In this document: positions 15,839 to 23,184 of the stretch, piece by piece | Layout of the letters: the number at the start of each line of letters is the position of its first letter | Numbering within the stretch: the stretch's first letter is position 1 | Assembly (NCBI GenBank): GCA_000980375.1 | Contig: LARD01000007.1 | Location: forward strand, 1 to 64,000 | DNA length: 64,000 bases | Direction of reading: 5' to 3' | Source of the DNA: Clostridium sp. K4410.MGS-306 | GTDB taxonomy: Bacteria > Cyanobacteriota > Vampirovibrionia > Gastranaerophilales > Gastranaerophilaceae | Notes under the pieces: model-generated | What the model was told of the DNA's origin: nothing | What the model saw: only the letters and a program-made list of their open reading frames with translations | The model's database searches: none | Position numbers and translations under genes: made by a program

Positions 15839-16165
15839 TTGATAATATTTATTATGTAGTTTTTTGCTTTTTGCTTTTTTGTTTTAGGCGTTCGGCAACA
15901 ATAGTTTCACTTTGCCGTTCCGAAAAATGCTTCGCATTTTAAGTCACTCTAAAGTAAAACTATTATTCCCTCACTTTTCAAGCTTTTTTCTGCGGCACTG
16001 CGTGCCGCGCGCCGCGCAGCGGCGCAAAAGAAGGCTGAAAATAGGGAATGCACAAGGTGTTTGCTTCGTAGTGACTATAGTGCCGAAGGCAGCTATCGGA
16101 ACGAAGAAGTAAATACCTTGGGTATTCCCGACAAAAGCAATGATTTACATAATAAATATTATCAA
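15839..16165. mobile_element. 327-bp MITE-like element with perfect 20-bp terminal inverted repeats
   Basis: The left end begins TTGATAATATTT (15839-15858) and the right end is its exact reverse complement, finishing in AAATATTATCAA (16146-16165). Inside are nested inverted repeats. An AT-rich pair (ATAGTTT...AAACTAT) brackets the perfect AAAATGC/GCATTTT hairpin. A long imperfect hairpin runs from ATTCCCT (about 15968) to AGGGAAT (about 16107), with two perfect GC-rich mini-hairpins at its apex (GCGGCAC/GTGCCGC and GCGCCGC/GCGGCGC). A third arm begins CAAGGT and closes with ACCTTG. No transposase and no convincing target duplication are seen. A 66-codon frame inside (15912-16112) looks like chance translation of the repeats. 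It may be a non-autonomous mobile element or a highly folded RNA. Confidence 0.65.
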
Positions 16166-16182
16166 CACCAAAAATCGATTAA

Positions 16183-16191
16183 TGGTATAAT
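16183..16191 (+). promoter_or_regulatory. Extended -10 promoter element of asnS
   Basis: TGGTATAAT matches the extended -10 consensus and lies 36 nt before the asnS ATG, just outside the right end of the inverted-repeat element. No clear -35 is present. Confidence 0.55.
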
Positions 16192-16227
16192 AAAACGGAA
16201 ATCTTATATTGAATGTGAGGAAGTTAT

Positions 16228-17508
16228 ATGAAAATTTACATTGAAGACATTGGAAAGTACGAAGGCAAGGAAATTACACTTCAAGCGTGGCTTTACAACA
16301 AACGCTCCAGCGGCAAACTCCACTTTTTGCAGCTCAGAGACGGTACAGGCGAGATTCAGGCTGTTGTATTTAAAGGCAATGTCTCTGATGAAGTTTTTGC
16401 TCTTGCAGATAAAATTACACAGGAATCTTCTGTTGAAGTAACAGGCACCGTAAAAAAACACGACCGCTCAAGAATAGGTTATGAAATTGACGCTACAGAC
16501 GTTAAAGTACTCGGCGAATCTGTTGATTATCCTATCACACCAAAAGAGCACGGCACACACTTCTTGATGGAACACCGTCATTTGTGGCTTCGTTCTTTAA
16601 GACAAAAAGCAATCTTGAGAATCCGTCACAGAATTATCAAATCTGTCCGTGATTTCTTTGACAACAAAGGGTTTACACTTGTTGATGCACCAATTTTTAC
16701 ACCAAACGCCTGTGAAGGTACAACAAACCTGTTTAAAGTAGACTACTTTGATGAAAACGCATACCTCACACAAAGCGGCCAGCTTTATATGGAAGCTGCT
16801 GCAATGGCAGTGGGCAAGGCGTATTGCTTCGGCCCGACATTCCGTGCCGAAAAATCCAAAACAAGACGCCACTTAACAGAATTCTGGATGGTAGAGCCCG
16901 AAGTTGCTTTCTTTGATATCTATGACGACATGGATCTGGCAGAAGAGTTTGTTGAATACATTGTGCAGGAAGTTGTAAAACATAACAGAGAAGATCTCGA
17001 AGTGCTTGAAAGAGATATCTCAAAACTCGAAAACATCAAACGTCCGTTCCCTCGCATATCTTATGATGAAGCTATTGAAATTCTTCACAAAAAAGGCAAC
17101 GACACTCCATGGGGAACAGATTTTGGCGGTGACGAAGAAACATTGATTTCAGAAGAGTTTGACAGACCTGTTATGATTCACCATTACCCGATGGCAATTA
17201 AGGCATTCTATATGAAACAGGAAGGCGATAAAGCCGCATGTGTTGACATGATTGCACCGGAAGGCTATGGTGAAATCATCGGCGGCGGCCAGCGTGAAGA
17301 AGATATTGATAAACTCAAAGCAAAAATTAAAGAACAGGGCTTGCCCGAAGAAGTTTTCGACTGGTATCTTGATGTAAGAAAATACGGAAGCTGCAAGCAC
17401 GCGGGATTTGGCCTTGGTATTGAAAGAACCGTTGCATGGATTTGCGGTTTGCACCATGTAAGAGAAACAATTCCGTTCCCGAGACTCATGGACAGAATCC
17501 GTCCGTAA
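16228..17508 (+). CDS. asnS: Asparaginyl-tRNA synthetase
   Basis: AsnRS charges tRNA-Asn with asparagine. The 426 residues comprise an N-terminal OB-fold anticodon-binding domain ([21 protein letters not shown]), the class II catalytic core with motif 2 ([23 protein letters not shown]) and motif 3 ([16 protein letters not shown]). Its length matches bacterial AsnRS and not AspRS, which has an extra GAD insertion. GAGGAA precedes the ATG. Its presence suggests direct Asn-tRNA charging in this organism. A GC-rich terminator follows. Confidence 0.97.
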   Translation: MKIYIEDIGKYEGKEITLQAWLYNKRSSGKLHFLQLRDGTGEIQAVVFKGNVSDEVFALADKITQESSVEVTGTVKKHDRSRIGYEIDATDVKVLGESVDYPITPKEHGTHFLMEHRHLWLRSLRQKAILRIRHRIIKSVRDFFDNKGFTLVDAPIFTPNACEGTTNLFKVDYFDENAYLTQSGQLYMEAAAMAVGKAYCFGPTFRAEKSKTRRHLTEFWMVEPEVAFFDIYDDMDLAEEFVEYIVQEVVKHNREDLEVLERDISKLENIKRPFPRISYDEAIEILHKKGNDTPWGTDFGGDEETLISEEFDRPVMIHHYPMAIKAFYMKQEGDKAACVDMIAPEGYGEIIGGGQREEDIDKLKAKIKEQGLPEEVFDWYLDVRKYGSCKHAGFGLGIERTVAWICGLHHVRETIPFPRLMDRIRP

Positions 17509-17533
17509 TCAGGTTTTTAAGGACAGAATTTTT

Positions 17534-17570
17534 GGCGGGGTAATTTTTGCCCCGCCATTTTATAATTTTT
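17534..17570 (+). terminator. Probable terminator after asnS
   Basis: GGCGGGG (17534-17540) pairs with CCCCGCC (17550-17556) around a 9-nt loop, followed by an imperfect T-rich tract. Confidence 0.75.
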
Positions 17571-17620
17571 TTGCTCGTGATATTATAAACACAGTTACAG
17601 AGAATATTTGGGGATTAATT

Positions 17621-18580
17621 ATGTTTGAAAAATTCAGAATAGGCGTGGATATAGGCGGTACTAATGTAAAAATCGCTCTTGTTGATAAAAAAGGCGAAAT
17701 TTCACATCCAAAAACCGTACCTACCCGTGCTGAAATGGGTTATGAATATACAATAAGCAATATTACGCAGTGCATAAAAGATTTGATGAAAGAAGCCGGC
17801 ATTGACAGAAGTGCTATTGAAGGTATCGGCTTTGGCTTCCCCGGCCAGATTGACTGCGATAACGGCATTGTAAGAATCTTGCCTAATATCCCCGGATGGA
17901 TTGATGTTCCAATAGCAGAAATTATGCAAAAAGAGTTTAATGTACCCGTAAAAGTTGACAACGATGTACGCTGCATGGCTCTGGCAGAGCTGAACTACGG
18001 AGCAGGTGCGGGCTGCAAAAACCTTATCTGTATAACAGTTGGTACAGGTATCGGTTCAGGCCTTGTTATCAACGGAAAACTCGTGCGCGGTGCGAGCAAT
18101 GCTGCCGGAGAAATCGGCCATATAAAAATTGAAATGCACAATGGCCTAATCTGCGGCTGCGGCGACACAGGTTGTTTTGAGGCTTACGCTTCCGGCCCTG
18201 CAATTGTGGCGATGGCAAAAGACTATGTCAAGGGCGGGAAAAGTGCAAAATTCAGAGAAATTGCAGGTTCTACAGGTGCAATTACACCCGCGATTGTATG
18301 CCAGGCTGCGCAAGAAGGCGATGTTGTTGCTAAAAAGATTTTTGAAAGAATGGGCGAATACCTCGGTATTGGTTTATCCAGCGTTGTGAACCTTTTAAAC
18401 CCCGAAAAAATCGTAATTGGCGGAGGGGTTGCAGATGCCGGTGATATTTTGTTTGAACCTTTGAAAAGGACTCTAAAAGACAGAGCAATGCCTATTCAGG
18501 GTGCTGCTGTGAGCGTTGTACCTGCTCAATTGGGTAATACTGCCGGATTGATAGGTGCAAGCCTCTTGATTGACAATTAG
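17621..18580 (+). CDS. glk: ROK-family glucokinase
   Basis: The enzyme phosphorylates glucose (or a related sugar) with ATP at the head of glycolysis. The 319-residue protein has the ATP-binding IGVDIGGTNVKIALVD, the sugar-binding NAAGEIGHIKIE, and the ROK zinc signature CGCGDTGCFE followed by ASGPAI. IGGGVADAG closes the second ATP motif. The lack of an N-terminal helix-turn-helix separates it from ROK repressors. Exact sugar preference cannot be read from sequence; N-acetylmannosamine kinase or fructokinase are alternatives. Confidence 0.9.
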   Translation: MFEKFRIGVDIGGTNVKIALVDKKGEISHPKTVPTRAEMGYEYTISNITQCIKDLMKEAGIDRSAIEGIGFGFPGQIDCDNGIVRILPNIPGWIDVPIAEIMQKEFNVPVKVDNDVRCMALAELNYGAGAGCKNLICITVGTGIGSGLVINGKLVRGASNAAGEIGHIKIEMHNGLICGCGDTGCFEAYASGPAIVAMAKDYVKGGKSAKFREIAGSTGAITPAIVCQAAQEGDVVAKKIFERMGEYLGIGLSSVVNLLNPEKIVIGGGVADAGDILFEPLKRTLKDRAMPIQGAAVSVVPAQLGNTAGLIGASLLIDN

Positions 18581-18676
18581 AAAATATTATTTACTTTTGT
18601 AAACAAAAAATTACCTTTGTAGCAAAAAAATTTGTTTTAGTATTTTATTCCTCTCATCAAAGAAAGGAATAATATT

Positions 18677-19210
18677 ATGATAGAATCCGTGTCAAAAGCT
18701 CTCAAAGCAGGTAGTGACAATATAAAACGCATTAAAATTTCGGATGATATTGAAATGAAGCTTCCCAGAGAGGTTATTTCCAAAAAATCCAAGGCTCTTA
18801 TTAAAAAAACAGAGGAGCTGCTTTTGGAGCAAATGGAAAAATTGCGTAAACAAAAAGCTGTGCCGGGTAAATATATTGAATTGTCAAAATATCACAAAAA
18901 AGAAGCTGCAACAGTTACTGTAAGACCTTTATACAACAGCGTTTCTTTTGAGGACAGTATTCTGGTAGAAATCAAAAAGCCAAATTCTACAGAGGTTATA
19001 AATATAAGCCGAAGAAATCCTGAAAAATTCAGATACGAAAAAATGGTTCCGACTCAAAACGGACACGCTACCACAAACTCGTATGACAGCAAAAGACAGT
19101 CAAACGAAACTATGGAAACTAAAGTCGACAATTTGATTCAGGAATACTTACAAATATTTTTCCCACAAACAAAATTAAATAGATATATTATTCACAGCGA
19201 CCTTATGTAA
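18677..19210 (+). CDS. Hypothetical charged protein
   Basis: The 177-residue protein starts MIESVSKALKAGSDNIKRIK, with AAAGGAA upstream. It is Lys/Glu-rich with helices in the first half (KKSKALIKKTEELLLEQMEKL), a beta-like middle (FEDSILVEIKKP, EVINISRRNPEKF) and a helical end (NLIQEYLQIFFPQTKLN). It has no signal peptide or membrane span. The gene ends 10 bp before tlyA and is probably co-transcribed with it. I recognise no family. Confidence 0.7.
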   Translation: MIESVSKALKAGSDNIKRIKISDDIEMKLPREVISKKSKALIKKTEELLLEQMEKLRKQKAVPGKYIELSKYHKKEAATVTVRPLYNSVSFEDSILVEIKKPNSTEVINISRRNPEKFRYEKMVPTQNGHATTNSYDSKRQSNETMETKVDNLIQEYLQIFFPQTKLNRYIIHSDLM

Positions 19211-19220
19211 TAATACTTCT

Positions 19221-20039
19221 ATGGCAAAAAATAAAGAACGTTTGGATAAAATTTTGACGGACAAAGGCTTTTTTGAAACAAAAAGCAAAGCGCAAGGCGC
19301 AATCATGGCCGGCGATGTCAAAATTAATGACGAAGTTATTACAAAAGCTGGTTATCTTCTTGAACTCAAAGATAACACAAGAATCGAGATTAAATCGCTG
19401 CCTTTTGTTTCTCGAGGCGGGCTCAAGCTGGATAAGGCCGTAAAAGCTTTTGATATAGATTTAAAAGGCCGTGTATGCCTGGATGCAGGAGCGTCAACAG
19501 GCGGGTTTACGGACTGCATGCTCCAAAACGGTGCAAAATACGTTTATGCAGTGGATGTAGGCTACGGGCAAATTGCATGGAAACTGCGAAGCGATGAGCG
19601 GGTTAAGGTTGTTGAAAGAACAAACATAAAAAACTGTGAACCATCTGAAATATACGACGAAACTGATATTCTGCCCGATTTTTGCGCAATGGATTTGTCT
19701 TTTATTTCTGTCACAAAGGTGCTCGAAAACATCAAAAAGTTGATGGACAAAGACAAAATAGAGATTGTCACTCTAATCAAACCCCAGTTTGAAGCAGGAA
19801 AAGAGCTTGTGGGAAAAAACGGCGTGGTAAGAGAAAAAAGCACCCATTACAAGGTTATACAAGATGTTATAAACTATGCTCAGACTCTTGATTTGTATCC
19901 GGAAAAACTTACATTTTCGCCCATAAAAGGCCCTGCCGGTAATATAGAATATTTAGTCAAACTTGTTAATCATAAGACGGATTTTGAATCGGATTTAATA
20001 AATAAAATTGTAGAAGAAGCTAACGAAAATAATTTTTAA
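19221..20039 (+). CDS. tlyA: TlyA-family rRNA 2'-O-methyltransferase
   Basis: TlyA enzymes 2'-O-methylate ribosomal RNA (16S C1409 and/or 23S C1920) with SAM; older annotations call them hemolysin A. The 272 residues have an N-terminal S4 RNA-binding domain (RLDKILTDKGFFETKSKAQG, then DVKINDEVI), followed by the FtsJ-like methyltransferase with FVSRGGLKLDKAV, the SAM loop CLDAGASTGGFTDCML, VYAVDVGYGQ and MDLSFIS. The catalytic Lys is likely in TLIKPQFE. Presence of the N-terminal extension before S4 was not evaluated, so the one- or two-site subtype is open. Confidence 0.93.
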   Translation: MAKNKERLDKILTDKGFFETKSKAQGAIMAGDVKINDEVITKAGYLLELKDNTRIEIKSLPFVSRGGLKLDKAVKAFDIDLKGRVCLDAGASTGGFTDCMLQNGAKYVYAVDVGYGQIAWKLRSDERVKVVERTNIKNCEPSEIYDETDILPDFCAMDLSFISVTKVLENIKKLMDKDKIEIVTLIKPQFEAGKELVGKNGVVREKSTHYKVIQDVINYAQTLDLYPEKLTFSPIKGPAGNIEYLVKLVNHKTDFESDLINKIVEEANENNF

Positions 20040-20055
20040 GCGAGGATTTTTGTAT

Positions 20056-21024
20056 ATGGCGGCTGATAAAAAGAAAAAAAGTTTACTAAGCAGAATTGTC
20101 TACTGGGCAGTTTTTGTTGTGTGTGTTTATTTTGGCGTGAGCGCGCTTTCTTACGCAGAACCCTTAAAGTTTGCACAGATTTCTGATGTGCATTTGTCCG
20201 ACAAAACCGTTGACACAAGCTACAAAGTGCTCTCTCACACTCCCGAGCTTTTTAAGGATGAAATAGAACAGATAAATTCTGTGCCGCATATAGATTTTGT
20301 GATTGTTACGGGCGATTTGATTGACAAGCCGAAAAAAACACTGCTCGAGCAGGCATGCAAACAGATGAACAAGCTGAAAGCTCCGTGGTATTTTGTATTC
20401 GGTAACCATGACGCTGCTGTCGGTACTTCGTTTAAAAAAGACAAATATTTTGATTTTGTAAAAAAACACAATAAAAACATGAAGTTTGACAATTTTTATT
20501 ACTCTTTCAGCCCTAAAAAAGGCTACAGAGTAATAGTGCTGGATGCTACAATTGACAACAAAATTACTGCAACAGGGTATCTGCCTCAGGAGCAGTTGAA
20601 ATGGCTGGATTGTGAGCTTGTTGACTGCCAGACAAACGGCCAGATTCCTTTGATATTTTTGCATCACCCTTTGCGTGAGCCCTTTCCGAGCTTTCATCAC
20701 AGGATAACAAATGCTTCTGAATTTTACGATGTAATAAATTCTCACAAAATGCCCATGGCTATTTTTAGCGGACATTACCATGCAACAAAGATTTATAAAG
20801 AAGGAAATATTCTGCATGTCAGCACGCCTTCTCTGGCCACATATCCCAATGCTTTCAGGATTGTGACGGTTAACAATCTTAAAAACAAAGTTGTTTTTAC
20901 ATTTGATTTTAGAGAGACAAACCTCAAAGAAGTACAAAAAAAGGCCAAAATGCTGACATTTTCATCTTCTACCCTGGCAGGAGAAGAATCCGACCAAAAC
21001 ACGATTGTGGTTCTTGATAAATAG
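20056..21024 (+). CDS. Membrane-anchored calcineurin-like metallophosphoesterase
   Basis: A hydrolase of phosphate esters with a dinuclear metal centre. The ATG at 20056 (MAADKKKK) has GCGAGG 10 bases upstream; a TTG six bases earlier is possible. An N-terminal hydrophobic helix (VYWAVFVVCVYFGVSAL, about residues 15-31) is either a signal or an anchor, placing the enzyme outside the cytoplasm. The metal ligands appear in order: AQISDVHLSD, VIVTGDLIDKP, FGNHDAA, LIFLHHPL and SGHYHATK. The CpdA/Icc-type arrangement suggests cyclic nucleotide or phosphodiester substrates, but export makes a cell-envelope substrate plausible. It follows tlyA after 16 bp. Confidence 0.88.
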   Translation: MAADKKKKSLLSRIVYWAVFVVCVYFGVSALSYAEPLKFAQISDVHLSDKTVDTSYKVLSHTPELFKDEIEQINSVPHIDFVIVTGDLIDKPKKTLLEQACKQMNKLKAPWYFVFGNHDAAVGTSFKKDKYFDFVKKHNKNMKFDNFYYSFSPKKGYRVIVLDATIDNKITATGYLPQEQLKWLDCELVDCQTNGQIPLIFLHHPLREPFPSFHHRITNASEFYDVINSHKMPMAIFSGHYHATKIYKEGNILHVSTPSLATYPNAFRIVTVNNLKNKVVFTFDFRETNLKEVQKKAKMLTFSSSTLAGEESDQNTIVVLDK

Positions 21025-21050
21025 GTTATAATAAAAATGGAGTTTTAATA

Positions 21051-21986
21051 ATGAGAGATACAAAAGGCAAGTTTATCGTTAAATTCAGAGGCGTCAGAGG
21101 CAGCCACCCGACACCGGATTTTAATTTTCTGGAATACGGCGGCAACACTGCGTGTATTGAAGTAAACGTCAACGGCCATTTGATTATTCTTGATGCGGGT
21201 ACAGGCATTATAAAATGCGGCAACGAGCTTTTGAAAGAGTATGTTGCGCAGTTTCATAAAGAACCGGTGAATGCAACCATACTTTTAAGCCACGTGCATA
21301 ATGACCACATTCAGGGGCTTCCGTTTTTTAAACCGCTCCATATGAAAGATTCAAATATCAATATTGTAGGATTTTCAGAATACGAAGAAGGGCTTGATAG
21401 CATTATTTCAGACCTTGTTTTTGATAAATCCTTCCCTCTCGGGCTCAATGATTTGAGTTCCAAAATAAGTTTTTATGACATAAACGATAACTATGCTCTC
21501 ATTTTTAACGAAGATGATGATACGCCTGATATGGTTAAAATCGAAAACGATGAAGACTATTTACCCGAAGGCGAAGAAGTTGTTATAAGCTGCTTAAAAT
21601 CAAACTCTCACCCCAAACAGGGCGTGATGATTTATAAAATTGCTTACAAAGACAAATCACTTGTTTATGCAACAGATACAGAGGGCTACGTGGGTGCAAA
21701 TAAAAAACTCGTGCTTTTTGCAAGAGACACTGACCTGCTCATCCACGACGCACAGTACACAAGCGAAGAATACCTCAATGCATATTTTTCAAAACAGGGC
21801 TATGGCCACTCTACGTTTGACATGGCTTTAGAGACCTTCTCTCAGGCAAAGGCAAAGTCTCTTGCGTTTTTCCATTTTGACCCGAATTATAACGATGAAT
21901 TTTTACTTGAGATAGAAAATCATTATACTGAAAATTGTAAGAACTGTTTTATCCCAAAAGAAGGTCAGGAAATTGTACTTCGTTAA
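21051..21986 (+). CDS. MBL-fold metallohydrolase
   Basis: The 311-residue protein is a metallo-beta-lactamase-fold hydrolase. It has KFRGVRGSHPTPD at the N-terminus, YGGNTACIEV, LIILDAGTG, the zinc motif SHVHNDHIQG, the third-ligand region VYATDTEGYVG and a late LAFFHFDPNYND. The GVRGSxP start with GGNT is typical of the subgroup related to PhnP and to MBL domains that hydrolyse cyclic or ester bonds. The substrate is unknown. GGAG lies before the ATG. The stop overlaps the next gene by 14 nt, indicating co-transcription. Confidence 0.88.
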   Translation: MRDTKGKFIVKFRGVRGSHPTPDFNFLEYGGNTACIEVNVNGHLIILDAGTGIIKCGNELLKEYVAQFHKEPVNATILLSHVHNDHIQGLPFFKPLHMKDSNINIVGFSEYEEGLDSIISDLVFDKSFPLGLNDLSSKISFYDINDNYALIFNEDDDTPDMVKIENDEDYLPEGEEVVISCLKSNSHPKQGVMIYKIAYKDKSLVYATDTEGYVGANKKLVLFARDTDLLIHDAQYTSEEYLNAYFSKQGYGHSTFDMALETFSQAKAKSLAFFHFDPNYNDEFLLEIENHYTENCKNCFIPKEGQEIVLR

Positions 21987-22536
21987 AACACTTTTAGCTT
22001 TATGTCTTGTTATGGTTCCACTATGCGCACAGGCCAAGATGGAGGTCTTTAATATTGATGCGCAGAGAAACGCAGTGGAGCATAACAACCGCGGTGTAAT
22101 CTATATGCAAGACAGATATTACGCTCCGGCAATAAAAGAGTTTCAAATGGCTGTACTTTTAGACCCTAATACACAGGCCAGCTCTGTATATTATGCAAAC
22201 CTTGCCAACTGTTATATGAAAATCGGCTACCCGGCACTTGCACAGGATACTCTGCAAAGAGCAATCAAACTAAACCCGATGAATTTCGGGCTTTATCAGG
22301 ATCTGGCAGTTGTTTACAAGCGTCTTGGCATAGGCAGCCAAAAAATTAAAACCTACAAAAAAGAAAGTGAAAAAAATCCCCTTGCGCAGGTAATGGTAGG
22401 AATGATTTTGATGGAACAGGGCAAAACAGATGAGGGTCTTGCAAAACTTCAGGAATTTGCATACACAGAGCCTGATTTGATTATTACAAAAGGCGTGCAA
22501 AAATATATTGACGAGCACACCAAAGAAAAGTTTTAG
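21973..22536 (+). CDS. Exported TPR-repeat protein
   Basis: The 187-residue product starts at a TTG inside the MBL gene with AAGAAGG upstream. This start preserves a full signal peptide (MYFVKTLLALCLVMVPLCAQA, then KMEVF), which supports the choice. Three to four tetratricopeptide repeats follow: NNRGVIYMQDRYYAPAIKEF, YYANLANCYMKIGYPALAQDTLQRAIKL and a third beginning YQDLAVVYKRLG. It is likely periplasmic or envelope-associated and mediates protein contacts. The partner is unknown. Confidence 0.85.
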   Translation: MYFVKTLLALCLVMVPLCAQAKMEVFNIDAQRNAVEHNNRGVIYMQDRYYAPAIKEFQMAVLLDPNTQASSVYYANLANCYMKIGYPALAQDTLQRAIKLNPMNFGLYQDLAVVYKRLGIGSQKIKTYKKESEKNPLAQVMVGMILMEQGKTDEGLAKLQEFAYTEPDLIITKGVQKYIDEHTKEKF

Positions 22537-22567
22537 ATAAAAAATTATAGCCGTTTTGTCGAATGAA

Positions 22568-22613
22568 AAACCGGCCGGTTTCCTTTAAATTGTGGATGGA
22601 AAAATTTAAAGGA
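22568..22613 (+). promoter_or_regulatory. Palindrome plus Shine-Dalgarno-masking hairpin before the rhodanese-like gene
   Basis: A 14-bp perfect palindrome, AAACCGGCCGGTTT (22568-22581), is followed by TCCTTTAAATT (22581-22591) and its exact reverse complement AATTTAAAGGA (22603-22613), with an 11-nt loop. The second arm contains AAGGA of the gene's AAGGAG ribosome binding site, so the folded RNA would hide the start. This is seen in sequence; a regulatory role is inferred. Confidence 0.55.
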
Positions 22614-22620
22614 GAATCAA

Positions 22621-23034
22621 ATGAGACACGAAGAAATTTGGAAAGCTGCCCAGGATGCCGGTAAAGCCAAAGATTTTTTTAAAGCAAAACTGGCACACAC
22701 TATCGGCCCTGACAGGTTAAAACACCTTATTGACAAACATCTTGATGAGTTCAATCTTATTGACGTAAGAAAATACGAAGACTATATCAAAGGCCATATC
22801 CCTTATGCTGTGCATATTCCATATGACCAGATGGAAGACCAGCTTGTTAAACTTTCTAAGGATAAGGTAAATATTTTATACAGCTATTCTTTCCTTTGCC
22901 AGTTGAGCCAGAAAGCTGCTTATATGCTTGCTGATAAAGGTTACCCTGTGATGGAAGTTATCGGCGGTTTTAAAGGCTGGAAAAAACGTGATTTTGATAT
23001 TGTAGAAAACGATGAATCGGATTATCCCGGTTAA
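22621..23034 (+). CDS. Rhodanese-like domain protein, probable non-canonical active site
   Basis: The 137-residue cytoplasmic protein has a single rhodanese fold: NLIDVRKYEDYIKGHIPYAVHIPYD, then the position of the active-site loop, and GYPVMEVIGGFKGWKK at the end. Active rhodaneses have a YC-x-x-G-x-R-type loop with a catalytic Cys; here the loop reads LYSYSFLCQLSQKAA. The Cys next to the first Tyr is replaced by Ser, with another Cys five residues later. It may bind sulfane sulfur differently or be a binding-only domain. A hairpin masks its ribosome binding site, and an intrinsic terminator follows, so it is a single-gene unit. Confidence 0.85.
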   Translation: MRHEEIWKAAQDAGKAKDFFKAKLAHTIGPDRLKHLIDKHLDEFNLIDVRKYEDYIKGHIPYAVHIPYDQMEDQLVKLSKDKVNILYSYSFLCQLSQKAAYMLADKGYPVMEVIGGFKGWKKRDFDIVENDESDYPG

Positions 23035-23056
23035 GTCTTTTGCTGTTTTTCGATAC

Positions 23057-23087
23057 AAAACAGGAATCCTGCGGGTTTCCTGTTTTT
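23057..23087 (+). terminator. Intrinsic terminator after the rhodanese-like gene
   Basis: AAAACAGGAA (23057-23066) pairs with TTCCTGTTTT around a short loop and runs into a T-tract. Confidence 0.85.
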
Positions 23088-23184
23088 ATGTTAAGATTTT
23101 TTTAAAATTGTGTTACATGACGTTATTTTTAAGCAATTTTTTAATTTTGAGGGTTTATAAACATTAAGGAAGCATTAAAAACTT

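Noticed and set aside
15912..16112. 66-codon open frame inside the inverted-repeat element
   Set aside because: It is a translation of the hairpins (Arg/Lys/Phe-rich), has no ribosome binding site, and the DNA symmetry explains its openness.
20164..20937. 257-codon open frame opposite the metallophosphoesterase gene
   Set aside because: Antisense to all the metal-binding motifs of a clear enzyme; Phe/Cys/Ile-rich composition typical of a shadow frame.
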